Positions 9,537 through 18,605 of a DNA stretch of 64,000 nucleotides are shown in pieces. Under the pieces are notes generated by a model that saw nothing but the letters and a program-made list of their open reading frames with translations, was not told where the DNA came from and did not search any database. The position numbers and the translations under genes were made by a program. Positions within the stretch are counted from its first letter, which is position 1, and each line of letters begins with the position of its first letter. This stretch comes from Rhodocyclales bacterium (lineage in GTDB: Bacteria > Pseudomonadota > Gammaproteobacteria > Burkholderiales > Rhodocyclaceae), in NCBI GenBank assembly GCA_016215645.1, contig JACRIX010000027.1, positions 1-64,000 on the forward strand, written 5' to 3'.

Positions 9537-9789
9537 AGCTTCCAGCCCACCGGTTCGTCTTGTCACGTTGAAAGCTGCGGAGTCTATCTCGAATCCCTCG
9601 TCCGTATCGTGGCTTTGGTGGTTCAGTTGAGCCTCGACGCATGACGCCAGAGAACCCGCCGATGGCATTTCACTAATCTTTTGGTATTGTGTGTCGTGTT
9701 TCAGGTAAGCACAATGCGCTTTCACGCGCGGTCTAGCCATCGACTGGCCAAGTTGCCGCGCAAGAATATTTGCCAAGGGATGGAACTGA
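9537..9789 (+). promoter_or_regulatory. Intergenic leader of the phosphatase gene, with a possible promoter
   Basis: This 253 bp gap between the repeat element and the phosphatase gene is less GC-rich than the genes around it. One possible sigma-70 pair is ATGGCA (9662-9667), a 17 bp spacer, then TATTGT (9685-9690). The gap also contains the Shine-Dalgarno-like AAGGGA (about 9775-9780) before the TTG start at 9790. No convincing gene was seen in it. Confidence 0.3.
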
Positions 9790-10275
9790 TTGACCAAGCA
9801 TAGCGTTCTGTTCGTTTGTACCGGCAACATCTGCCGTTCGCCGACGGCCGAAGGAGTGGCCCGAGGGCTTGCGCAACGGCGTGGCCTGGACTCCCGCTTT
9901 TACTTCGAATCTGCCGCGACGCACGGCTACCATGTCGGGGATCCGCCCGATCCCCGCGCACTGCGGGCAGCCCTGGCCCGCGGTTACGATCTTTCTGCGC
10001 AGCGGGCGCGGCGGGTCACCGAGTTCGATTTCGAGCGCTTCGACCTTGTGCTGGCGATGGGATATGACCACCTCGACTGGCTGCGTCGTGCCTGCCCGCG
10101 CCAGCATCATGGAAAGCTGCGCTTGTTCCTTTCCTATGTCGAGGGCGATTCGGCCGGTGAAGTACCCGACCCCTATTACGGCGGTTTGGCTGGCTTCGAC
10201 GAAGTTCTTGATCACGTCGAGGCGGTTGTGGACCGCCTCTTGCGGGAACTGTCCGCGCCTCCGGGTCGGACATAA
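9790..10275 (+). CDS. Low-molecular-weight protein-tyrosine phosphatase
   Basis: This 161-residue cytoplasmic phosphatase has the P-loop CTGNICRS starting at residue 10: nucleophile C10, phosphate-binding R16 (C-x5-R). The general acid D127 lies in EVPDPYYGG. Length and motif placement match the LMW-PTP family (Wzb/YfkJ/ArsC-like fold). The start is a TTG with AAGGGA about 9 bases upstream. The gene stands alone, convergent to rne and separated from it by a strong hairpin. The substrate is unknown; exopolysaccharide kinases are common partners, but none is encoded here. Confidence 0.92.
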   Translation: MTKHSVLFVCTGNICRSPTAEGVARGLAQRRGLDSRFYFESAATHGYHVGDPPDPRALRAALARGYDLSAQRARRVTEFDFERFDLVLAMGYDHLDWLRRACPRQHHGKLRLFLSYVEGDSAGEVPDPYYGGLAGFDEVLDHVEAVVDRLLRELSAPPGRT

Positions 10276-10281
10276 AGTAAA

Positions 10282-10303
10282 ACGGGCGCCCGAGGGCGCC
10301 CGT
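10282..10303. terminator. Terminator hairpin between the phosphatase gene and rne
   Basis: ACGGGCGCCC and GGGCGCCCGT form a perfect 10 bp GC-rich stem with a GA loop. On the minus strand the stem is followed by TTTTACTTTA, giving a rho-independent terminator for rne. On the plus strand the downstream bases are not T-rich, so termination in that direction is less certain. Confidence 0.85.
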
Positions 10304-10322
10304 TGCGTGAGGCGGTGGCCAA

Positions 10323-13082
10323 TCAGTCGCGGCGCGTTTCGACCATCTGCAATGGTTCGGCGGCAACGACCAGCGTAGCCCGTGGCTTGCGTCCGAGCTT
10401 GGGCGCTTCCTCGGCAAGCTCCGGTCGGGGTGTTGCGCTGCTGGTCTCGATCAGCACCAGGCCGGCTTGCTGCAGCGAGGTACCAAGATCGACCGGTTCC
10501 GGTGCCGGCGGTACAACGATCGGATCGGGTGTCTGTACCGGCGCTGGTGCGACCTCCATCGCAGGCGCTGGAACGGGCATGGGCGGCGACAGTTCGGCGG
10601 CGACCGGCGCCGGCGCAACTACCACAGGTTCAGGAGTCGGCGCTGGTGGTACGGCGATTTCTTCGGCCGGGATGGCTTCAGCGACCACGGTGGGCGGCAC
10701 GGCTTGGGCTGTCGGCGCCGGGGCGGCCTGAACCGGGGTCGGATGCCAACTCGCCATGACCGTGACAGTTGCTTCAGCGGCTTGGTCGATAGCGACGGAC
10801 GGCGCCACATCGGCAATCGCGGTGGCAGCGGCTACTGCAAGCTGGGCACTGGCCGTATCGACGTGTGCACCATCCTCACCACCGCGGCCACGGCCACGGC
10901 CACGGCGACCACGGCGGCCACTGCGGGCCTCGCCATCGGCGGCTTGGCTGTTATCGCCAGAGCCAGACCCGGTAGCTGGCGCGGGAGCCAGGCCGTTTTG
11001 CTGTGCGGCGGGGTCATTGCGCGGTGGGCGCGGCTCTCTCGGTTCGCGCGGCGGGCGTGGCTCGCGCTGCTGCTGTTCCCGGGGCTCGCGCGGCTCGCGA
11101 TTCTTGTCGCCGTCACGGGGTTCGCGGGGCTCGCGCGGTTTGCGGATGCCGTCGGCCTGCTGTTCGTCGCGTTTGGTTTGCGGCGCGCGGGGCTCGGACT
11201 TGCGCTCGTCGCGGTTGTCGCGTCCATCGCGCCTGCCATTGCGGTCGCGGTCGCGTCCGCCGCGATTTCCGCCGCGGTCGCGGTTGCCATCGCGGCCGCC
11301 TTCGCGGCGCTGCGTGGACGTCGTTTTGGTTTCGGCTACGGCCGGTGCTTCCTCCTTTTTGCTGCCGGTAAGGAAGGAAAACAGGCGAGTGAAGAAGCCG
11401 CCTTCGTTGGCTGCCAGCTGTTTCGGTGCAGACGCGAGAGGGGCCTTGGGCTCAATGTTTGGTGCCGGCTGGTCCGGGGTGATGCCCTTTACGGCGGCTT
11501 CGACCTTGACCGGCTTGGCGTCTGCCGCCTGTGCCGAGGGCGGCTGGTAAGCTTCCTCGACAGGCTTTTCGGCCATCTGGTAGCTGGCCAAGGCGATGCC
11601 TTCGGCATTCAGCTGATCGTGGCGCAGGCGAATGATTTCGTGGGCCGGCGTTTCCAGGTGGCGATTGGGCACGATCACCAGATTGACGCGGTGGCGCATC
11701 TCGATGCGTGAGATGTCGACGCGCTTTTCGTTGAGCAGGAAGGTGGCGACATCGACCGGAACCTGGCAGTGCAGGGCGCCGGTGTTCTCCTTCATCGCTT
11801 CTTCTTCGAGGATGCGCAGGATGTGCAATGCGGCCGACTCGGTACTGCGGATGTGGCCGGTACCAGTGCAGCGCGGGCAGGTGATGTAGCTGGTTTCGGC
11901 GAGTGCCGGACGCAGGCGCTGGCGCGACAGTTCGAGCAGGCCGAAGCGGCTGATCTTGCCGGTCTGGACGCGGGCGCGGTCATGGCGCAGGGCGTCGCGC
12001 AGGCGGTTCTCGACTTCACGCTGGTTCTTGGTCGACTCCATATCGATGAAGTCGATCACGATCAGGCCGCCGAGGTCGCGCAGGCGCAACTGGCGGGCGA
12101 TTTCGTCGGCGGCTTCGCAGTTGGTGCGGAAGGCGGTCTCCTCGATGTCGCTGCCCTTGGTGGCGCGACCGGAATTGACATCGACCGAGACCAGGGCCTC
12201 GGTGTGGTCGATGACGATGGCACCGCCCGAGGGCAGGGTGACCTGGCGCGAGTAGGCCGATTCGATCTGGTGTTCGATCTGGAAGCGGGAGAACAGCGGC
12301 ACGTCGTCGCGATAGCGCTTGACGCGATTCACCGTGCCGGGCATGACGTGCGCCATGAACTGCTGCGCCTGCTCGAAGATATCGTCGGTATCGATCAGGA
12401 TTTCGCCGATTTCGGCGTGGAAATAGTCACGGATGGCGCGGATGACGAGGCTGGATTCCTGGTAAATCAGGAAAGCGCCGCCCTGTGCCTTGGAGGCGCC
12501 GTCGATGGCGTTCCATAGCTGTAGCAGGTAGTTGAGGTCCCATTGCAGTTCTTCGATACTGCGACCGATGCCGGCGGTGCGGGCAATCAGGCTGGAGCCC
12601 TGGGGCACCACGAGTTGATCCATGACCTCCCGCAGTTCCTGGCGGTCTTCGCCCTCGACACGGCGCGAGACGCCACCGCCACGGGGATTGTTGGGCATCA
12701 GCACCAAGTAGCGGCCGGCCAGTGAGACATAGGTGGTCAGCGCCGCCCCTTTGTTGCCGCGTTCGTCCTTCTCGACCTGGACGATGAGTTCCTGGCCGTT
12801 GGACAGCACGTCCTGGATGCGCGCCTTGGAGACGTCGACTCCGGGCTTGAAGTAGCTGCGGGAAATTTCCTTGAAGGGCAGGAAACCGTGGCGCTCCGCG
12901 CCGTAATCGACAAAGGCGGCTTCGAGGCTGGGCTCGATGCGGGTGATGATCGCCTTGTAGATATTGCTCTTGCGTTGTTCCTTGTTGGCCGATTCGATGT
13001 CGAGGTCGATCAGCTTCTGACCATCGACGATCGCGACGCGGAGTTCCTCAGCCTGCGTCGCATTGAAAAGCATGCGTTTCAT
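10323..13082 (-). CDS. rne: Ribonuclease E
   Basis: This 919-residue endoribonuclease handles mRNA decay and rRNA/tRNA processing and scaffolds the degradosome. The ATG at 13082 ([10 protein letters not shown]) matches the conserved N-terminus; upstream in-frame codons are discounted. An S1 RNA-binding domain spans about 38-120. Catalytic Asp residues are D301 (VSVDVNSG) and D344 (IVIDFIDM), and the Zn-link is C402/C405 (CPRCTGTG), all nearly co-numbered with E. coli. From about residue 500 the chain becomes disordered, with Arg/Asp/Gly-rich RNA-binding tracts (about 600-730) and Pro/Ala/Val-rich stretches to the end, as in beta-proteobacterial RNase E. It diverges from rluC, as in E. coli. 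Confidence 0.96.
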   Translation of the reverse strand: MKRMLFNATQAEELRVAIVDGQKLIDLDIESANKEQRKSNIYKAIITRIEPSLEAAFVDYGAERHGFLPFKEISRSYFKPGVDVSKARIQDVLSNGQELIVQVEKDERGNKGAALTTYVSLAGRYLVLMPNNPRGGGVSRRVEGEDRQELREVMDQLVVPQGSSLIARTAGIGRSIEELQWDLNYLLQLWNAIDGASKAQGGAFLIYQESSLVIRAIRDYFHAEIGEILIDTDDIFEQAQQFMAHVMPGTVNRVKRYRDDVPLFSRFQIEHQIESAYSRQVTLPSGGAIVIDHTEALVSVDVNSGRATKGSDIEETAFRTNCEAADEIARQLRLRDLGGLIVIDFIDMESTKNQREVENRLRDALRHDRARVQTGKISRFGLLELSRQRLRPALAETSYITCPRCTGTGHIRSTESAALHILRILEEEAMKENTGALHCQVPVDVATFLLNEKRVDISRIEMRHRVNLVIVPNRHLETPAHEIIRLRHDQLNAEGIALASYQMAEKPVEEAYQPPSAQAADAKPVKVEAAVKGITPDQPAPNIEPKAPLASAPKQLAANEGGFFTRLFSFLTGSKKEEAPAVAETKTTSTQRREGGRDGNRDRGGNRGGRDRDRNGRRDGRDNRDERKSEPRAPQTKRDEQQADGIRKPREPREPRDGDKNREPREPREQQQREPRPPREPREPRPPRNDPAAQQNGLAPAPATGSGSGDNSQAADGEARSGRRGRRGRGRGRGGEDGAHVDTASAQLAVAAATAIADVAPSVAIDQAAEATVTVMASWHPTPVQAAPAPTAQAVPPTVVAEAIPAEEIAVPPAPTPEPVVVAPAPVAAELSPPMPVPAPAMEVAPAPVQTPDPIVVPPAPEPVDLGTSLQQAGLVLIETSSATPRPELAEEAPKLGRKPRATLVVAAEPLQMVETRRD

Positions 13083-13545
13083 GTGTGCTCCCGCGCGCAG
13101 TGCGGCGGAAGGGCACGACAAGTCTCACACCGCTGGCGTCAGGACGCGTGCGGCGTGTCTTGGGTCTGCTGTTGTTGTTGTGGCAGCTTCATGGTGCCTT
13201 CAAAAAACCTTGCAAACGAGTTGTCGACTTGTCTTCGGTAAAGCGGCCGCTGAAAATCCTTCAGCGCCCGGCAATCTGTGCCCAATTCCGTGTGTTGCGC
13301 GCAATCAAGTAGTATCGCTCTTTCGGGCGAGCGAAACACCCTGTGGTCGGCTGGCTGAGTCGTCGGTCGGTTTGTAAGTCCTGGCGGCGGTATTCCTGCA
13401 AGCCCTCGTCGCTGCGGCGCATCCGTCACCGGTAGGTGACTCGGCATCGGCGGCGGCGACATCCCGGGATGGTGCCACCGACGCCACTTCGGGCCGCCGG
13501 GCACACCGTCACGGGACGGCTAACCAAGCGATCAGTATATTGGAA
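13083..13545 (-). promoter_or_regulatory. Structured intergenic leader between rne and rluC
   Basis: This 463 bp region has no gene. Several short perfect hairpins are visible: CGCTGAA/TTCAGCG at 13248-13266, TCGCTC/GAGCGA at 13315-13334, GTCACC/GGTGAC at 13425-13440, and the palindrome CATCCCGGGATG at 13460-13471. In E. coli the long rne 5' UTR forms hairpins through which RNase E represses its own mRNA. A similar feedback leader is likely here but unproven. I could not place the rne or rluC promoters with confidence. Confidence 0.45.
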
Positions 13546-14508
13546 ATGAAGGACTTGAGCAAAGATTCGGTTACATGGCTTGAGGTTGGCGACGAGGCCG
13601 AGGGGCAGCGCATCGACAACTACCTGTTGCGCGTAGCCAAGGGGGTGCCCAAGAGCCATATCTACCGCATCCTGCGCAGCGGCGAGGTGCGTGTCAATAA
13701 GGGCCGAGTCGCCGCCGAGTACCGTCTGCAGATTGGCGACAGGCTGCGCGTGCCTCCCCTGCGAACTGCCGAACGCCCATCTCAAGCGGCTGTTCCGGCA
13801 AGGGAATTCGTCCTTGCCTACGAAGACGAGGCGCTTATCGTGGTGGATAAGCCGGCAGGCACAGCGGTCCATGGTGGCAGCGGCGTGTCCTTCGGCGTTA
13901 TCGAACAACTGCGCCGGGCGCGGCCGCTGGCGAAACTTCTCGAACTGGCCCATCGCCTCGACCGGGAAACTTCCGGTCTGCTGGTGGTGGCCAAGAAGCG
14001 CGTGGCCCTGACCAAGCTCCACGACATGTTTCGCGACGGTGTGATAGCCAAGCGCTACCTGGCTTTGGTCAAGGGACGTTGGCGCAATGAACTGCAGCAC
14101 GTGCGCTTGCCTTTGTACAAATACCTGACGGCCGAGGGCGAACGCCGTGTCAGCGTCAACGCGGAAGGCAAGGTGGCGCATTCCATCGTCCGCCTGCTGG
14201 CGCGCTGGGAGAATTTCAGTCTGGTCGAGGTGGAGCTCAAGACCGGACGCACCCACCAGATACGCGTGCATCTGTCGCATCTGGGCTACCCGATTGCCGG
14301 TGACGACAAGTACGGAGATTTTTCACTCAACAAGCGCTTGCAGAAGGCCGGATTGGGACGCATGTTCCTGCATGCGGCAAAGTTGTCCTTGCCGCATCCG
14401 CTGTCGAATGAGCCCCTGGTGCTGGAGTCGCCACTGCCGCCTGAGTTGCGCGGCTTCGTCGATCAACTGGAAAGAAACGAGAAACGGGAATATGGGCAGG
14501 CGCTTTGA
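13546..14508 (+). CDS. rluC: 23S rRNA pseudouridine synthase RluC
   Basis: RluC isomerises uridines 955, 2504 and 2580 of 23S rRNA (E. coli numbering). The protein has an N-terminal S4 domain (about residues 20-75) and an RluA-type catalytic domain with motif HRLDRETSG, the nucleophile being D139 from the ATG at 13546. An in-frame TTG at 13540 would add two residues; neither start has a clear Shine-Dalgarno sequence. The adjacent divergent rne supports RluC over RluD. The stop overlaps the next gene by 17 bp, starting a chain of four overlapping genes. Confidence 0.92.
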   Translation: MKDLSKDSVTWLEVGDEAEGQRIDNYLLRVAKGVPKSHIYRILRSGEVRVNKGRVAAEYRLQIGDRLRVPPLRTAERPSQAAVPAREFVLAYEDEALIVVDKPAGTAVHGGSGVSFGVIEQLRRARPLAKLLELAHRLDRETSGLLVVAKKRVALTKLHDMFRDGVIAKRYLALVKGRWRNELQHVRLPLYKYLTAEGERRVSVNAEGKVAHSIVRLLARWENFSLVEVELKTGRTHQIRVHLSHLGYPIAGDDKYGDFSLNKRLQKAGLGRMFLHAAKLSLPHPLSNEPLVLESPLPPELRGFVDQLERNEKREYGQAL

Positions 14509-15148
14509 TCTGATTGTTTTCGACTGGGACGGCACGCTGATGGATTCCACCGGCGCCATCGTTGCCAGCATCAAGGCGGCGGCGACCGACCTGGGTATCG
14601 AGCCGCCGACCGAGGAGCGCGCACGCCACATCATCGGCTTGGGCCTCATTGATGCGCTGCGCCTGGCGCTTCCCGACTTGCCAAAAGAGCGCTATCCGGA
14701 TGTGGCGCTGCGCTACCGCCATCATTACCTGTCACGAGATCAGGATCTCCTGTTGTTCGATGGGGCTGAGTCGCTGGTTGATGAACTTTCAGAAGCCGGA
14801 TACATGCTGGCCGTGGCGACCGGAAAGACGCGGGCGGGTTTGAACCGGGCATTCGATGTCAGTGGACTCGGCGCGCGCTTCCATGCCTCGCGCTGCGCCG
14901 ACGAGTGTCGGTCCAAGCCGCATCCGCAGATGCTGGAAGAGCTGATGGTCGAATTCGGTGTTGCGCCGGAGGCAACGCTCATGATCGGCGATACCACCCA
15001 CGACCTGCTGATGGCGAAAAACGCCGGTGTCGCGGCATTGGGCGTCGCCTATGGCGCACATCCACGCGTGACACTGGAGGCCGAGGCGCCCCTGTTCTGC
15101 GCCGCCGATGTGGCAGAACTGGCGGGGTGGCTGAGGGCACACGCGTGA
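14492..15148 (+). CDS. HAD-family hydrolase, phosphoglycolate-phosphatase-like
   Basis: This 218-residue cytoplasmic HAD phosphatase has motif I DWDGTLMDS (nucleophile D11, acid D13), a helical cap (about 18-85), motif II VATGKTR, motif III Lys in RCADECRSKPHP, and motif IV IGDTTHDLLMAKNAG. The ATG at 14492 is inside the end of rluC. A Gph/MupP-like phosphatase is conserved next to rluC in many betaproteobacteria. The substrate cannot be told from sequence; the annotation often used there is phosphoglycolate phosphatase. Confidence 0.88.
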   Translation: MGRRFDLIVFDWDGTLMDSTGAIVASIKAAATDLGIEPPTEERARHIIGLGLIDALRLALPDLPKERYPDVALRYRHHYLSRDQDLLLFDGAESLVDELSEAGYMLAVATGKTRAGLNRAFDVSGLGARFHASRCADECRSKPHPQMLEELMVEFGVAPEATLMIGDTTHDLLMAKNAGVAALGVAYGAHPRVTLEAEAPLFCAADVAELAGWLRAHA

Positions 15149-15510
15149 GCATCAAACGAATATGTCAGGCGGCCGATTTGCTCGAGGGTGGCGACGGACA
15201 TCGCTTCACTGTGTCGGCGGATGGCCAGGATGCTCCGGCATTCGTGATTCGCTTCAGGGGCCGGGTGCATGGCTGGGTGAATCGATGCAGCCACATGCCT
15301 GTCGAACTCGACTGGCAACCGACCAAGTTCTTCGATACATCGGGCTTATACTTGATTTGCGCGACTCATGGTGCGCTGTACGCACCGGATACGGGCCGTT
15401 GCGTGGCCGGACGCTGCATGCACGCGGGGCTGATTCCGGTTTCTGTGACGGAAGAGGACGGTTGGATCGTGGTCAACGAGGAAGGTGGGCAAGGTGTCGG
15501 ACGGGAATGA
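15145..15510 (+). CDS. Rieske [2Fe-2S] protein
   Basis: This 121-residue Rieske-fold protein has cluster ligands C48 and H50 (NRCSH) and C72 and H75 (ICATH), the spacing of ferredoxin-type Rieske domains. No signal peptide or membrane helix is present, so it is cytosolic. It starts at GTG 15145 in a GTGA overlap with the HAD stop and overlaps sppA by 26 bp. Similar small Rieske proteins sit between the rluC-linked phosphatase and sppA in related bacteria. Electron partners and function are unknown. Confidence 0.85.
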   Translation: MSIKRICQAADLLEGGDGHRFTVSADGQDAPAFVIRFRGRVHGWVNRCSHMPVELDWQPTKFFDTSGLYLICATHGALYAPDTGRCVAGRCMHAGLIPVSVTEEDGWIVVNEEGGQGVGRE

Positions 15511-16438
15511 ACTGAACTGGGAGCGCAAGGTGCTCGAAAAGCTGGCGCTGGAAGCTCTGGCGGAGCAGAAAAGGGCGCGTCGCTGGGGTATTTTTTTCAA
15601 GCTGCTGGGCTTCGGTTACCTTGCCCTGTTGTTGATCGTGGCGCTGGATCTCGGCAAGGGCGACAGCGTGGCTGACGGCGCCAAATTCACCGCGCTGGTC
15701 GAACTCAACGGCGTCATCAAGTCCAAGGGCGATGCCAATGCCGAGCATATCGTCGGCGCCCTGCAGGCGGCGTTCGAGGACAAGCACACGGCCGGTGTGA
15801 TCCTGCGCATCAATAGTCCCGGCGGCAGCCCGGTCCAGTCGGGCATCATCAACGACGAGATGCGTCGCCTGCGTGCCAAGTATCCGGCCATTCCGCTGCA
15901 CGTGGTGGTTGAGGATGTCTGTGCTTCGGGCGGTTACTACGTGGCGGCCGGCGCCGACAAGATTTTCGTGGACAAGGCCAGCATCGTCGGATCGATCGGG
16001 GTGCTGATGGACGGTTTCGGCTTTACCGGCACCATGGAAAAGCTTGGCGTCGAGCGCCGTCTGCTGACCGCCGGTGAAAGCAAGGGCTTTCTTGATCCGT
16101 TTTCACCGCAGAACGAAAACCACAAGGACCATGCCAAGCAGATGCTGGGTGAGATTCACCAGCAGTTCATCGACGTGGTGCGCAAAGGGCGGGGCAAGCG
16201 CCTGAAGGAATCACCCGAGATGTTCTCGGGCTTGATGTGGAGCGGAGCCAAGAGCATTGAGCTGGGCCTGGCCGATGGCTATGGGTCGGTGGAAAGCGTG
16301 GCGCGCGATGTCATCAACGCCGCCGATGTGCGCGATTTCACGGTCAAGCAGAACTTTGCCGAGAAGTTCGCGAAGCAGCTCGGCGCTGAAATGGGCCAGG
16401 GTGTAGCCGCTTTCCTTACCGGCTTCACGCTACGTTGA
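15485..16438 (+). CDS. sppA: Signal peptide peptidase SppA (S49 family)
   Basis: The 317-residue protein has one N-terminal membrane helix (about 34-56) and a single S49 peptidase domain facing the periplasm. The catalytic dyad is S148 (VCASGGYY) with K200 (TAGESKGF), 52 residues apart as in half-length SppA. These form ring oligomers that degrade cleaved signal peptides. It is read from GTG 15485; GTG 15494 is an alternative start. It closes the rluC chain. Its 3' end overlaps the convergent ppk by 14 bp. Confidence 0.92.
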   Translation: MGKVSDGNELNWERKVLEKLALEALAEQKRARRWGIFFKLLGFGYLALLLIVALDLGKGDSVADGAKFTALVELNGVIKSKGDANAEHIVGALQAAFEDKHTAGVILRINSPGGSPVQSGIINDEMRRLRAKYPAIPLHVVVEDVCASGGYYVAAGADKIFVDKASIVGSIGVLMDGFGFTGTMEKLGVERRLLTAGESKGFLDPFSPQNENHKDHAKQMLGEIHQQFIDVVRKGRGKRLKESPEMFSGLMWSGAKSIELGLADGYGSVESVARDVINAADVRDFTVKQNFAEKFAKQLGAEMGQGVAAFLTGFTLR

Positions 16439-18509
16439 TCGCGCCGACGCACATATCGGCCAACAGCAGTTCCTGAGCGCAAATGCGGTTGCGGCGCGAT
16501 ACCTTGACGCGGTATTCGCCGCTGCCGTTCATTTCCCATGCTTGCGCGTTGTCCGCGAGGTAGGGTTTGAGGCCTTCCTTGAGCACGCGCCTTTTCAGCT
16601 TGGGTTCGAGCACCGGGAAGCAGATTTCGATACGGCGGAAGAAATTGCGCTCCATCCAATCCGCGCTGGCCAGATAAATGTTCTGCGCGCCATCGGCGTG
16701 GAAGTAGAAAATTCGATGGTGTTCGAGGAAGCGCCCGACCACCGAGCGCACCCGGATGTTTTCCGACAGCCCCTTGACGCCGGGGCGTAGCGAACACACC
16801 CCGCGCACGATCAGATCGATGGTGACACCTGCAGCGCTGGCCTCGTAGAGGGCGGCAATGATCTCGGGCTCAAGCAGCGAGTTCATCTTGGCGATGATGC
16901 GCGCCGGCTTTTCGGCCTTTGCCGCCTCGATTTCGCGCTGGATCGCGGCAAGCATCTGCGAATGCAGCGAAAACGGCGCCTGCCAGAGGTGCTTCAGGGC
17001 ACTGGCCTTGCCCAGTCCGGTGAGCTGCTTGAAGACTTCGTTGACGTCGTCGCCGATTTCCGGGTTGGCGGTCAGCAGGCCGAAGTCGGTGTAGAAGCGC
17101 GTGGTGCGAGGGTGGTAGTTGCCGGTGCCGAGATGCACGTAGCGCCGGTAGCCGTGATCCTCGCGACGCAATACCATCAGCATCTTGGCGTGGGTTTTGT
17201 AGCCGACGACGCCATACACCACGTGGGCGCCGACTTCTTCGAGACGTGCCGCGATGGAGAGGTTGGCCTCTTCGTCGAAACGCGCCATGAGTTCGACCAC
17301 CACGGTGACTTCCTTGCCCTTTCCAGCCGCGCGCAACAGGTGTTCCATGAGCACGGAATCCGTGCCGGTGCGATACACGGTCATCTTGATCGCCACGACC
17401 TGCGGGTCCTCCGCGGCCTGTTCCAGCAGCTGGATCACCGGCGAAAAGGACTGGAAGGGGTGGTGCATCAGGATGTCCTGCTTGCGTATGCTCTCGAAAA
17501 TGTCGTAACGCTTGGTCAGGACCTTGGGCAGGCCGGGCTGGAAGGCCGGATACATCAGGTCAGGGCGGTCGACACTGTCGGGTACCGACATCAGGCGCAC
17601 CAGGTTGACGATGCCGGGAACGCGATAAAGATCATTGCGATCCAGGGCAAACTGCTGCAACAGAAAGTCAGTCATCACGGCGGAACAGTTGTCGGCGACC
17701 TCAAGGCGCACGGCATCGCCGAAATGACGCTGCGGCAATTCACCCTGCAATGCGATGCGCAGGTTTTTCACTTCTTCGTCGTCGACGAAGAGGTCGGAGT
17801 TGCGTGTGACTCGAAACTGGTAACAGCCCAGCACATTCATGCCGCTGAAAAGTTCGCCGACATAGGCATGAAGCACCGAGGACAGGAAAACAAAGCCGTA
17901 ATCGACGCCGCTGAGTTCCTCGGGCAGGCGGATTACCCGCGGCAGGGCGCGTGGCGCCTGGACGATGGCGGCACCGGAACTGCGGCCGAAGGCGTCCGTG
18001 CCCTCAAGTTCGACGGCGAAGTTAAGGCTTTTGTTCAGCACCCGGGGGAAGGGGTGGGAGGGGTCGAGCCCGATCGGGGTCAGCACCGGCATGACTTCAC
18101 GGATGAAGAAATCGCGGATCCAGGCGCGCTGCTCTTCCGTCCACAGGCTGCGGCGGAAGAAGGCGATGCCTTCCTTCTCCAGGGCAGGGAGGATGACGTC
18201 ATTGAGCAGCGTGTATTGCTCGCGGATCAACTCATGCGCCTGGTCGGTGACGCGACGATAGACCTCATGCGGGGCCATGCCGTCGGCGCCGACGGCATGG
18301 CTGTCGAGCTTGAGTTGCTCCTTCAGGCCGGCTACCCGGATTTCAAAGAATTCATCGAGATTCGACGAGACAATGCACAGGAAGCGCAGGCGTTCAAGCA
18401 GGGGCACGCGGCTGTCCGCCGCCTGCGCCAGGACGCGCCGATTGAAGGCGAGCAGCGAGAGTTCGCGGTTGAGGAAATGTTCGGTGGCAAAACGGCGAGC
18501 TGCGGACAT
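16425..18509 (-). CDS. ppk1: Polyphosphate kinase 1
   Basis: PPK1 reversibly builds polyphosphate from ATP. The 694-residue product has the four family domains, with N-domain hallmark NRELSLLAFNRRVL. The autophosphorylated His is H440 in GYKTHAKM. The second conserved His lies in FLEHHRIFYF, and the C-terminal SADWMERNFFRRIE follows. I chose the ATG at 18509 because GGAA lies 6 bases upstream; a TTG at 18530 would add 7 residues. It diverges from ppx across about 96 bp, the usual pairing of synthesis and breakdown enzymes. Confidence 0.95.
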   Translation of the reverse strand: MSAARRFATEHFLNRELSLLAFNRRVLAQAADSRVPLLERLRFLCIVSSNLDEFFEIRVAGLKEQLKLDSHAVGADGMAPHEVYRRVTDQAHELIREQYTLLNDVILPALEKEGIAFFRRSLWTEEQRAWIRDFFIREVMPVLTPIGLDPSHPFPRVLNKSLNFAVELEGTDAFGRSSGAAIVQAPRALPRVIRLPEELSGVDYGFVFLSSVLHAYVGELFSGMNVLGCYQFRVTRNSDLFVDDEEVKNLRIALQGELPQRHFGDAVRLEVADNCSAVMTDFLLQQFALDRNDLYRVPGIVNLVRLMSVPDSVDRPDLMYPAFQPGLPKVLTKRYDIFESIRKQDILMHHPFQSFSPVIQLLEQAAEDPQVVAIKMTVYRTGTDSVLMEHLLRAAGKGKEVTVVVELMARFDEEANLSIAARLEEVGAHVVYGVVGYKTHAKMLMVLRREDHGYRRYVHLGTGNYHPRTTRFYTDFGLLTANPEIGDDVNEVFKQLTGLGKASALKHLWQAPFSLHSQMLAAIQREIEAAKAEKPARIIAKMNSLLEPEIIAALYEASAAGVTIDLIVRGVCSLRPGVKGLSENIRVRSVVGRFLEHHRIFYFHADGAQNIYLASADWMERNFFRRIEICFPVLEPKLKRRVLKEGLKPYLADNAQAWEMNGSGEYRVKVSRRNRICAQELLLADMCVGAINVA

Positions 18510-18605
18510 ATTCGTTTCCGGAAATGGCAATCCTTTGATTATGTTTCAGTTTGATTGCGGCTTCATGACGATGATCAAACAATTGCACGGAGTTAGAATC
18601 CGGCC

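Noticed and set aside
9281-9642. Several small open frames within the repeat element
   Set aside because: Different frames on both strands, no domain, no ribosome sites; they come from the GC-rich inverted repeats.
10467-11711. Open frame opposite the rne C-terminal region
   Set aside because: Low-complexity Arg/Ala/Gly-rich translation caused by the repetitive scaffold-coding DNA of rne.
16962-18554. 530-codon frame antisense to ppk1
   Set aside because: Shadow of a well-conserved gene, with no start signal or domain of its own.
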